Source of the DNA: an uncultured Oscillospiraceae bacterium | Lineage (GTDB): Bacteria > Bacillota > Clostridia > Oscillospirales > Acutalibacteraceae | NCBI GenBank assembly: GCA_900550315.1 | Contig: URRK01000015.1 | Location: forward strand, 1-15,393 | DNA length: 15,393 nucleotides | Direction of reading: 5' to 3' | In this document: one piece after another, positions 6,930-13,709 of the stretch | How positions within the stretch are numbered: the stretch's first letter is position 1 | How the letters are laid out: the number at the start of each line of letters is the position of its first letter | Notes under the pieces: model-generated | What the model was told of the DNA's origin: nothing | Database searches by the model: none | Seen by the model: the letters and a program-made list of their open reading frames with translations, nothing else | Made by a program: the position numbers and the translations under genes

Positions 6930-6958
6930 TTGACAAAATAACGCCGCTATGCCATAAT
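6930..6958 (+). promoter_or_regulatory. Sigma-A-type promoter of galT
   Basis: -35 TTGACA (6930-6935) is a consensus match and -10 CATAAT (6953-6958) lies 17 bases downstream. The leader is about 30 nt with an AGAGGG ribosome site before the ATG at 6996. Confidence 0.85.
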
Positions 6959-6995
6959 AGAATGAGGATATTATTTTTTTAAAGAGGGATAAAAA

Positions 6996-8501
6996 ATGAT
7001 AAATCAAGCAATTTTCGATTTAGTGCAGTACGGGCTTTCTACCGGCCTTGTTTGCAGGGAGGACGCCATTTACACCACCAATCGCGTGTTAGAGGCGCTG
7101 ATGCTGGAGGATTACACCGAGCCTGCCGCCGTTAGCGAAAAGGATTTGGAAATAATTTTAAACACCATTTTAAATTACGCCGTTAAAGCCGGAATTGTTG
7201 AGGCCGGCATTACCCAGCGTGATTTATTTGATACGAAAATTATGGGTCTGCTGACCCCCTGCCCCTCGGCCGTGCAAAGCGCCTTTTGGAAAAAGTACCG
7301 CGAATCGCCCGAGCTTGCTACCGATTATTACTACAAGCTAAGCTGCGACAGCAACTACATTCGCCGTTACCGCATTGCCAAAGATGTAAAATGGACCACG
7401 AAAACCGAGTATGGCACGCTGGATATTACCATTAATCTTTCAAAGCCGGAAAAAGACCCTAAAGCCATTGCCGCAGCCAAAAACGCCGCGCAATCCGGCT
7501 ACCCTAAGTGCCAGCTTTGTAAGGAAAACGAAGGTTATGCCGGCCGCCTGAACCACCCGGCGCGGCAAAATTTACGCCTTATTCCGCTAACCGTTAACAA
7601 CAGCGCCTGGCGGCTGCAGTACTCCCCCTACGTTTACTACAAAGAGCATTGCATTGTTTTTAACGCCGAGCACACCCCCATGGCCATTAACCGCGCCACC
7701 TTTGACAAGCTTTTAGACTTTGTTACCCAGTTTCCGCACTATTTTGTTGGCTCAAATGCCGATTTACCCATTGTTGGCGGTTCTATTTTAACGCACGACC
7801 ATTTTCAGGGCGGGCATTACACCTTTGCCATGGCAAAGGCGGCTGTAGAAACGCCGCTGACCTTTAAAGGCTTTGAGGAGGTGCAGGCCGGCATTTTAAA
7901 ATGGCCAATGTCGGTAATACGACTGCGCTGCCCCAACAGTAAACGCCTGGCCGATTTAGCCGAAAAAATTTTAAACGCCTGGCGCGGCTATACCGATGAA
8001 AGCGCCTTTATTTTTGCCGAAACAAACGGCGTTCCGCACAACACTATTACCCCCATTGCCCGCAAAAACGGCACCGCTTTTGAGCTGGATTTAGTGCTGC
8101 GCAACAACATTACCACCAAAGAACACCCACTTGGCGTGTACCACCCCCACGCCGAGCTGCACCACATTAAAAAAGAAAATATTGGTTTAATTGAGGTAAT
8201 GGGCTTAGCGGTTTTACCCGCCCGCCTAAAAGACGAAATGCAGCAGCTGGCCGAAAAAATTGTAGCCGGGGAGGATTTAACAAAATTTGAGGCCACCGCC
8301 AAGCACGCCGCCTGGGTAGCCGAGTTTTTGCCCAAGTACGAAATGGTAAACAATAATAACATTAACGATATTTTAAAAACCGAAATTGGCAAGGTTTTTG
8401 CCAAGGTTTTAGAGCACGCCGGCGTTTACAAACGAACCGAGCAGGGCCGGGCCGCGTTTTTACGATTTGCCGCCGCTGTTGGCCTAAGCGAGCCAAATTA
8501 A
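6996..8501 (+). CDS. galT: UDP-glucose--hexose-1-phosphate uridylyltransferase, class II
   Basis: Leloir-pathway enzyme (501 aa) that exchanges UMP between UDP-glucose and galactose-1-phosphate, giving UDP-galactose and glucose-1-phosphate. Length and motifs are those of the Firmicute class II GalT rather than the ~350-residue E. coli type. CQLCKENEGYAGR (172-184) is the class II cysteine-containing segment, NHPARQNLRLIPL (186-198) matches the nucleotide-binding region, and THDHFQGGHY (266-275) carries the HxH motif whose histidine would take the uridylyl group. It has its own consensus promoter. No galK, galE, galM or sugar transporter is within the window, so its sugar-phosphate source must come from elsewhere. 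The gene downstream is a LysR regulator on the same strand, 176 bases away. Members of this class also act on other hexose-1-phosphates in some bacteria, so strict galactose use is an inference. Confidence 0.96.
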   Translation: MINQAIFDLVQYGLSTGLVCREDAIYTTNRVLEALMLEDYTEPAAVSEKDLEIILNTILNYAVKAGIVEAGITQRDLFDTKIMGLLTPCPSAVQSAFWKKYRESPELATDYYYKLSCDSNYIRRYRIAKDVKWTTKTEYGTLDITINLSKPEKDPKAIAAAKNAAQSGYPKCQLCKENEGYAGRLNHPARQNLRLIPLTVNNSAWRLQYSPYVYYKEHCIVFNAEHTPMAINRATFDKLLDFVTQFPHYFVGSNADLPIVGGSILTHDHFQGGHYTFAMAKAAVETPLTFKGFEEVQAGILKWPMSVIRLRCPNSKRLADLAEKILNAWRGYTDESAFIFAETNGVPHNTITPIARKNGTAFELDLVLRNNITTKEHPLGVYHPHAELHHIKKENIGLIEVMGLAVLPARLKDEMQQLAEKIVAGEDLTKFEATAKHAAWVAEFLPKYEMVNNNNINDILKTEIGKVFAKVLEHAGVYKRTEQGRAAFLRFAAAVGLSEPN

Positions 8502-8518
8502 AGCCGCCCATTAGGAAA

Positions 8519-8566
8519 GGGGCAAACCGTTTAACGGCTTAGGTTTGGCTTTTGCCGCCTGCCCCC
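8519..8566 (+). repeat. Nested, mutually exclusive stems after galT
   Basis: Within 48 bases several pairings are possible: an outer GGGGCA (8519-8524) with TGCCCC (8560-8565), an inner CAAACC with GGTTTG (about 8523-8528 with 8543-8548), and a small CCGTT/AACGG dyad between them. No T run follows, so this is not a standard intrinsic terminator. It could be a structured galT 3' end or part of the lysR leader. Confidence 0.35.
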
Positions 8567-8582
8567 AATGTAAAATTACATT
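8567..8582. promoter_or_regulatory. 16-bp dyad upstream of lysR (candidate regulator-binding site)
   Basis: AATGTAA and TTACATT are perfect inverted 7-bp arms around a 2-base centre, 95 bases before the lysR start. A/T-rich dyads of this kind, containing T-N11-A, fit the loose LysR box, and LysR genes often bind near their own promoter. I could not identify convincing -35 and -10 boxes for lysR, so the assignment rests on symmetry and position. Confidence 0.4.
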
Positions 8583-8677
8583 TACAAAGCAACAGGCAAT
8601 GCCAAAAGCGGTTAAACCTTTTTAAGTGCTTTACCGCCCCAAAGGCCAAAACATTGCATTTTTAAGGACGGTTTTTT

Positions 8678-9607
8678 ATGAATTTAATGCATTTAAAATA
8701 CGCCGTAGAGGTTTCGGAAACCGGCTCGATTAACAAAGCGGCCGAGCGGCTTTTTGTTAGCCAGCCAAACCTAAGCCGTGCCATTAAAGAGCTAGAGGCT
8801 TCGTTAGGCGTTGCAATTTTTGCTCGCAGCGCCCGCGGCATGGATCTAACGCCAAACGGCGAGGTTTTTATTCGCTACGCCAAAAACATTTTAAAGCAAA
8901 TTAACGCGGTTAAAAATTTGTTTGAAAAAGAAAACGCCGAAAAGCAGCGGTTTTCGGTTTCCGGCCCGCGCGCCAGCTATATTGCAAAGGCTTTTTCCCG
9001 CTTTGTGGCCGGCTTAGCGCCCAACGAGCAGCCGGAACTTTTTTACCGCGAGACCAACGCCATGCGGGTAATTAAAAACCTTTTGCAGGAGGATTGCGAG
9101 CTTGGCATTTTGCGCTACGCCGAGAATTACGATAAATATTACAAAGCAACGCTGGAGGAAAAAGGCCTTTGCTACGAGCTAATTACCGATTTTAGCTACC
9201 TTTTACTGTTTAGCCGGCAAAGCCCGTTGGCAAAGCTAAAAAGCATTACCTACCGCGACCTGCAAATTTTAACCCAAATTGCGCATGCCGACCCTTATGT
9301 GCCCTCGTTGCCGCTTTCAGAGGTTAAAAAAGACGAATTGCCAACCAACTCCGGCCGCTGCATTTATGTTTACGAGCGCGCCAGCCAGTTTGAGCTGCTG
9401 GCCGAAAACAAAAATTGCTTTACCTGGGTTTCCCCGGTTCCCAAAGACCTATTAAACCGTTACGACCTAATACAGCAGCCCTGCTGCGAAGCCGGCCGTG
9501 TTTATAAAGATATTTTAGTGCGCCGCAAAAACTACACCCCCACCCCGCTGGACGACCGTTTTTTAGAGCAGCTGATTCTTTCTAAACGCGAGGTTTTTGA
9601 CCTTTAA
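8678..9607 (+). CDS. LysR-family transcriptional regulator
   Basis: DNA-binding regulator of 309 aa, the normal LTTR length. The N-terminal winged helix-turn-helix spans about 1-65. MNLMHLKYAVEVSETGSI opens it, the HTH helices lie in KAAERLFVSQPNLSRAIKELE (about 20-40), and the family pattern LGVAIFARSARGMDLTPNGE (44-63) follows. The linker helix (about 65-90) ends at FEKENAEKQRF, and the rest is the substrate-binding effector domain. ATG at 8678 follows AAGGACGG; a second Met at codon 4 is less well placed. The gene lies 176 bases after galT on the same strand and ends with its own terminator. LysR regulators usually control a divergent neighbour, but none is present here, so its targets are unclear. 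Candidates are its own promoter, galT and the upstream hydrolase. The effector cannot be predicted from the sequence. Confidence 0.95.
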   Translation: MNLMHLKYAVEVSETGSINKAAERLFVSQPNLSRAIKELEASLGVAIFARSARGMDLTPNGEVFIRYAKNILKQINAVKNLFEKENAEKQRFSVSGPRASYIAKAFSRFVAGLAPNEQPELFYRETNAMRVIKNLLQEDCELGILRYAENYDKYYKATLEEKGLCYELITDFSYLLLFSRQSPLAKLKSITYRDLQILTQIAHADPYVPSLPLSEVKKDELPTNSGRCIYVYERASQFELLAENKNCFTWVSPVPKDLLNRYDLIQQPCCEAGRVYKDILVRRKNYTPTPLDDRFLEQLILSKREVFDL

Positions 9608-9717
9608 TTTTTAGGCAAAGGTTAAACCAAAAGCCGAACGAACCCACGCAGCCAAGCCGCCTTAAAAAAGGCAAAACGGAGCTACTGCTGCCGCATTGTA
9701 AAACGCCAATACCACAA

Positions 9718-9762
9718 CAGCGCCTACCGCTTAGCATTTAAAAAGCGGTAGGCGCTGCTTTT
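9718..9762 (+). terminator. Strong intrinsic terminator after lysR
   Basis: A perfect 15-bp stem, with arms at 9718-9732 and 9743-9757 (CAGCGCCTACCGCTT and its complement), encloses a 10-base A/T loop and is followed by CTTTT. It lies 110 bases after the lysR stop. On the opposite strand no T run follows, so it mainly serves plus-strand transcripts. Confidence 0.85.
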
Positions 9763-9772
9763 AACAGTCGAC

Positions 9773-9804
9773 TAAAAAGCGGGGCAGCCGCATTTCATTG
9801 CCCC
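9773..9804 (-). terminator. Intrinsic terminator after typA-exonuclease unit
   Basis: On the minus strand GGGGCA (9799-9804) pairs with TGCCCC (9781-9786) around a 12-base loop and is followed by GCTTTTT (9774-9780). It begins 5 bases after the exonuclease stop at 9810. Together with the lysR terminator just to the left it insulates the two convergent units. Confidence 0.75.
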
Positions 9805-9809
9805 GAAAG

Positions 9810-10754
9810 CTACAAGCTATTATTGTTTTTTGGCGACGCCGACAAAGCGGCTGCCGGCGCGTTGTTGAAAGTCCCGTTGGCGGTGCCGGCTGCAGATTTT
9901 TTGCGCTTTTTACGCACAAAAAAGCGTTGTTTGGTGATGATCCTGTCGTAATACTGCTTAAAAGAAACACCAAAGTTGTACTTTGTTTTACAGGCCTTGC
10001 AATAAAAATCTGCTCTAAAAAAGCCGTTAATAAATTTAAATTTATTCAACCGCTGTAGCGGCTGGCCGCATTTTTCGCAGCAGGGCTTTAGCAAGGCTTT
10101 GTCAACCGCCGGACTGTTTAAATCGGCCACAAAATGCGGCTTGTACATTAGGCGTTTGTAAAACTCTGGCTGGTTGGTGTTGCGAATAAAAGGCTGCAGC
10201 GCCACGCTTTGGGCGCACTGCCCCAAAATTTTTGCCGAAAGCTTACTGTCATCCAGCGCGCAATGCAAGTCCTCCTCTCGAAACGGGATGTTTAGCATAC
10301 GCGCCGCGTTTTCAAGCGAGACCTGGTTGGTTTGCGGGTTACCGCCGGCAGCCAAAAAAGCGTGAAATATTTTTTGCAGGTCGGCGTACCTGCCAAGGCA
10401 GGCCGGCACGGTAGTTTTTAAAAACAGCTCGCAGTTTTTGTGCAATACATGCAGGTCGGTGTCGCTCCAGGTTAAGGTAAGGCAATCCTCCCCCGCCCAG
10501 CTGCGGTAATCCTGCAGTGCCTGGCGCAGCGGCACCCCCGCCAGCATTTGCTCATTGGTTATGCCGGTTAGCTTTTTAAAGCGCCCGGAAAGCTTTTTAG
10601 AAAGCAACGAACGCACATCGGCACTAAAGGTGCTAATAAATTTAAAATTTTCGTTCAGCTTTACGGCGCCAAACTGCAATATTTCGTTTACAAAGCCTTT
10701 CGCAGCTGGACAATAAAAGCAATCCCATTCAAAATCCAGTAATATGTAGTTCAT
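9810..10754 (-). CDS. DEDDh 3'-5' exonuclease with C-terminal zinc-ribbon-like module
   Basis: Predicted nuclease (314 aa) of the RNase T/DNA polymerase III epsilon superfamily, cutting nucleotides from 3' ends with two metal ions. All expected acidic residues are visible: Asp7 and Glu9 in LDFEWD, Asp98 in TWSDTDL, and His164 with Asp168 in LHCALDDS, which makes it the DEDDh type. After the catalytic domain (about 1-185) comes a linker. A Cys module follows: CEKC (226-229) and CKAC (252-255) spaced like a zinc ribbon. A lysine/arginine stretch (280-288) and a low-complexity Ala/Asn tail complete the protein. Its ATG shares one base with the typA stop (TAATG), and no good ribosome site precedes it, so translation is probably coupled to typA. 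Clostridia carry similar stand-alone exonucleases opening with MNYI-x-x-D-x-EW. DNA or RNA preference is unknown. Confidence 0.88.
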   Translation of the reverse strand: MNYILLDFEWDCFYCPAAKGFVNEILQFGAVKLNENFKFISTFSADVRSLLSKKLSGRFKKLTGITNEQMLAGVPLRQALQDYRSWAGEDCLTLTWSDTDLHVLHKNCELFLKTTVPACLGRYADLQKIFHAFLAAGGNPQTNQVSLENAARMLNIPFREEDLHCALDDSKLSAKILGQCAQSVALQPFIRNTNQPEFYKRLMYKPHFVADLNSPAVDKALLKPCCEKCGQPLQRLNKFKFINGFFRADFYCKACKTKYNFGVSFKQYYDRIITKQRFFVRKKRKKSAAGTANGTFNNAPAAALSASPKNNNSL

Positions 10755-12580
10755 TACTTTTTATTGCGGGCTTCGGCCTTCATGCGCAACTCTTTGCTTA
10801 AAATGCGTTTACGCAGGCGGGTGGCCTTGGGGGTAATTTCAACCAGCTCGTCATCTTTAATAAATTCCAGGCACTGCTCTAAGCTAAGCACGGTGTGCGG
10901 CACCAGCTTTAAGGCGTCATCCGAGCCGGCCGCACGCATATTGGTGGCCTGCTTTTTTTTGCAAACATTGCAAACAATATCCTCATTTTTCGGGTTTTCG
11001 CCAATAATCATACCCTCGTAAACCGGTTCGCCGGGGCCAATAAACAATCTACCGCGGCTTTGGGTGTTAAACAGGCCGTAGCCGGTTGTTTCGCCCGATT
11101 CGTGTACAATAATCGACCCGGTGTTGCGGCACTCAATATCCCCCTTATAAGGCTGGTAGCTGTCAAACACATGGTTCATAATGCCGTTGCCGTTGGTATC
11201 GGTTAAAAACTGCGATCGGTAGCCCAACAGCCCGCGCGCCGGAATTAGAAATTCTAAGTGCGAAGTGCCGCCGTCCCGCGTGCCCATGTTTTTAATTTCG
11301 GCCTTGCGGGTGCCAAGGCGCTCCATAACGGCGCCAACATATTCCTCCGGCACCTCTATCATTAAAAGCTCAATCGGCTCTAACAAATTGCCCTTTTCGT
11401 CTTTTTTGAAAATAACGGTGGGCGGAGATACCTGGAATTCGTACCCCTCGCGGCGCATGGTTTCAATTAAAATTGAAAGGTGCAATTCACCGCGGCCGGA
11501 AACCTTAAAGGTATCGGCCGAATCGGTCTCCTCCACCCGCAGGCTAACATTGGTTTGTACCTCTTTAAACAAGCGGTCACGAATATTGCGCGAGGTAACA
11601 AATTTGCCGTCCTGCCCGGCAAAGGGGGAATTGTTGACCATAAAGTTCATAGAAAGGGTAGGTTCATCTATTTTAACAAACGGCAGCGGCTCTACATGCT
11701 CGGGGTCGCAGGCCGTTTCGCCAATATTTAAATCGGCAATGCCGGCAACGGCAATAATCTCCCCGGCCGGGGCCTGCTCCACCTCTTGCCGTTTTAGGCC
11801 CTCGTAGGTAAACAGTTTAGAAATACGCACATTTTTAGTGGTGCCGTCCCGGTGGCAAAGCACAACCGCCTGCCCGGCCGTAACCACGCCGCGCTCCACG
11901 CGGCCAATGCCAATTTTGCCTAAGTAATCGTCACTGTCAATGTTAGAAAATAAAATTTGCAACGGACCGTTTACATCATTTTTCGGGGGCTCAATTTCTT
12001 TAATAATAATGTCAAACAGCGGCTGCATATCCCCCTCGCGCGCGTCGGGCGAAAGCGAGGCGTAGCCGTCGCGCCCCGATGCGAACACTACCGGGAATTC
12101 AATTTGGTTGTCATCGGCGCCAAGCTCAATAAAAAGGTCTAACACCTCGTCAACAACCTCTAACGGGCGGGCCATGGGCCGGTCTACCTTGTTTACCACA
12201 ACAATAACCTTTTTGCCAAGGCCTAAGGCTTTTTTTAGCACAAAACGGGTTTGCGGCATGCAGCCCTCAAAGGCGTCTACCAACAGCAAAACGCCGTCTA
12301 CCATCATTAAAATACGCTCAACCTCGCCGCCAAAGTCGGCGTGGCCGGGGGTATCTACAATGTTAATTTTGTAGTCGCCGTAATGCACGCTGGTGGGTTT
12401 AGATAAAATGGTAATACCGCGCTCCCGCTCTAAATCGTTAGAGTCCATAACGCGCTCCTGCACCTGCTCGTTGGTACGAAAGGTGCCGCTTTGCTTTAAA
12501 AGTTCATCTACCAAAGTTGTTTTGCCGTGGTCAACGTGGGCAATAATAGCAATGTTACGCAGCTTTTCAACAGACAGCAT
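10754..12580 (-). CDS. typA: Ribosome-binding GTPase TypA/BipA
   Basis: Translational GTPase (608 aa, usual length) that binds 70S ribosomes and aids ribosome assembly and stress or low-temperature growth. Motifs: G1 AHVDHGKTT (14-22), RGITI for G2, DTPGHADFGGEVER for G3, NKVDRP for G4, then EF-G-like domains II, III and V. The BipA-specific C-terminal domain holds KKKQATNMRAAGSDD, SLEQCLEFIKDDELVEITP and the basic LRKRILS end. Start: an open frame reaches a GTG at 12592, but that GTG lies only about 3 bases from the AAGGA site. The ATG at 12580 is about 11 bases from AGGAAAG and gives the normal BipA N-terminus MLSVEKLRNIAII, so I chose it. It has a perfect promoter and is cotranscribed with the exonuclease. 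Confidence 0.97.
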   Translation of the reverse strand: MLSVEKLRNIAIIAHVDHGKTTLVDELLKQSGTFRTNEQVQERVMDSNDLERERGITILSKPTSVHYGDYKINIVDTPGHADFGGEVERILMMVDGVLLLVDAFEGCMPQTRFVLKKALGLGKKVIVVVNKVDRPMARPLEVVDEVLDLFIELGADDNQIEFPVVFASGRDGYASLSPDAREGDMQPLFDIIIKEIEPPKNDVNGPLQILFSNIDSDDYLGKIGIGRVERGVVTAGQAVVLCHRDGTTKNVRISKLFTYEGLKRQEVEQAPAGEIIAVAGIADLNIGETACDPEHVEPLPFVKIDEPTLSMNFMVNNSPFAGQDGKFVTSRNIRDRLFKEVQTNVSLRVEETDSADTFKVSGRGELHLSILIETMRREGYEFQVSPPTVIFKKDEKGNLLEPIELLMIEVPEEYVGAVMERLGTRKAEIKNMGTRDGGTSHLEFLIPARGLLGYRSQFLTDTNGNGIMNHVFDSYQPYKGDIECRNTGSIIVHESGETTGYGLFNTQSRGRLFIGPGEPVYEGMIIGENPKNEDIVCNVCKKKQATNMRAAGSDDALKLVPHTVLSLEQCLEFIKDDELVEITPKATRLRKRILSKELRMKAEARNKK

Positions 12581-12619
12581 AAAAATAATCACTTTCCTTA
12601 TTTATTCTACAACCAAATT

Positions 12620-12648
12620 ATTATACTATTCCCGCAAAGGGATGTCAA
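12620..12648 (-). promoter_or_regulatory. Perfect-consensus sigma-A promoter of typA
   Basis: On the minus strand, -35 TTGACA (12643-12648) and -10 TATAAT (12620-12625) match the consensus fully with a 17-base spacer, implying a strong constitutive promoter. The transcript should start near 12613 with a leader of about 33 nt. Confidence 0.93.
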
Positions 12649-12776
12649 GAAAAAACGGCGTTTTTCACCAACCCCCTGCAAATTTTGCTGTTTTTTGGCC
12701 AGTTTTTTACACAGTTAACGGTTACAATCTGCCAAAATCACATTATTGGCAAATAAGCGTTTACCCCAAAGCGGCC

Positions 12777-13709
12777 TTAGGTAACATCCTCGTACATACC
12801 GCCCTTTATAAACTCGCGCAGCAGCGAGCTTTGCGGAACCAGCGCCTGCGGCAGCACCTGAAACTGCTCTAACGCGTTTTTGGTGCGCAGGGCGTAGCTG
12901 TAATTCTCGGTTTTTTGGGGCAGCTCTTGCAGCAGCTGCGGAACAATGCCGGCAAACAGGCAAGGCTCAAAAGCGTGAAAGGTAGAAAGCAGCGCGTCGG
13001 CGCGGTTTTTAAAGCAGTACAGGTACTTTTTTTCGCCCTCTACTACCCCGCTCCAAAGCTTTAGGGTAAAGGCGGCGCTGCTGCTGCGGTAAATGTAGTC
13101 CCGCGAGAGGCGGCGGCAAAGCCGCAGCTGGCGGCTGGAAAGCAAAACGCTTTGCCCGCTGTACACCGCCTTGTTCACGCTAATGTAAATTTTAAAAAGG
13201 CCGCCGGGCGGCAGGCTGCCGGTAAGCTCGGGATTTAGGGCGTGCAGCCCCTCTACAATTAAAATTTTGTTGCCGCTAACATCTATGTTAAGCCCCTGCG
13301 GCTCGCGGCATTTTTTTTGAAAATTAAAAATAGGAATAACCGTTTTACCACTTTGCATTATTTGGCTAAAGCACTGCTGAATTAAGGGAATATCCAGCGC
13401 GTAAACCGTTTCAAAATCCGGCTCGCCTTTTTGGTTTAACGGCATTTTGTTAGGTAAAAGGTAAAAATTATCTAACGAAACAACCGCAGCCTTTACGCCG
13501 TTTGCCGCTAAAGCGTCACACAAAATGTGGGCCGTTGTTGTTTTTCCGGAGGCCGAGGGCCCTGCCATTAAAACAATTTTGCAGCCTTTGCGGTTTAAAA
13601 TTTGCCGCGCAGTTTCTAAAACGGTGCGGTGGTATTCCTGCTCGGCCTGCGCAATTAGCTGTTCGGGGTTATTTAAAGCCGCCGTGTTAATTTCAGTAAG
13701 GGTATTCAC
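12777..13709 (-). CDS. Nucleoside (uridine-type) kinase of the PRK/Udk family, without TGS domain
   Basis: P-loop kinase (310 aa) of the phosphoribulokinase/uridine kinase family, expected to phosphorylate a nucleoside with ATP. Walker A GPSASGKTTT is at 50-59, the catalytic-type Asp80 in SLDNFYL, PDFETVYALD at 97-106 and the VEGLHALNP segment at 152-160. LRLCRRLSRDYIYR (195-208) with TLKLW and GEKKYLY downstream is the lid and arginine region. This is the pattern of the clostridial nucleoside kinases, many of which carry an N-terminal TGS and threonyl-tRNA-synthetase-like region of over 200 residues. Here only ~40 residues precede the kinase. The GTG start at 13709 overlaps the hemZ end by 17 bases and follows GGAGG at 9 bases. 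No clear terminator follows in 12649-12776. Its substrate (uridine or another nucleoside) is not determined. Confidence 0.85.
   Translation of the reverse strand: MNTLTEINTAALNNPEQLIAQAEQEYHRTVLETARQILNRKGCKIVLMAGPSASGKTTTAHILCDALAANGVKAAVVSLDNFYLLPNKMPLNQKGEPDFETVYALDIPLIQQCFSQIMQSGKTVIPIFNFQKKCREPQGLNIDVSGNKILIVEGLHALNPELTGSLPPGGLFKIYISVNKAVYSGQSVLLSSRQLRLCRRLSRDYIYRSSSAAFTLKLWSGVVEGEKKYLYCFKNRADALLSTFHAFEPCLFAGIVPQLLQELPQKTENYSYALRTKNALEQFQVLPQALVPQSSLLREFIKGGMYEDVT

Noticed and set aside
7988..8404. 138-codon open frame on the minus strand
   Set aside because: It is antisense to the well-supported galT, with no promoter or ribosome site.
9667..9682. GCCTT-AAAA-AAGGC hairpin downstream of lysR
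   Set aside because: No T run follows on either strand, and a far stronger terminator lies at 9718-9762.
11265..11807. 180-codon open frame on the plus strand
   Set aside because: It lies entirely antisense to typA, whose protein is unmistakable, and its translation resembles no family and has no ribosome site.
12581..12592. GTG at 12592 as the typA start
   Set aside because: It is too close to the AAGGA site; the ATG at 12580 has better spacing and the standard BipA N-terminus.
12649..12668. AAAAACG-CCG-TTTTTT hairpin as a terminator for the nucleoside kinase
   Set aside because: The stem is almost entirely A/T with a 3-base loop and merges with the typA -35 box; it is too weak to call.
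12730..12751. TGCCAA/TTGGCA hairpin after the nucleoside kinase
   Set aside because: The stem is only 6 bp with a 10-base loop, and no T run follows on the minus strand.
12393..12872. 159-codon open frame on the plus strand across the typA start and the adjacent gap
   Set aside because: It is antisense to the typA promoter and to the ends of two solid genes; its product looks like random translation.
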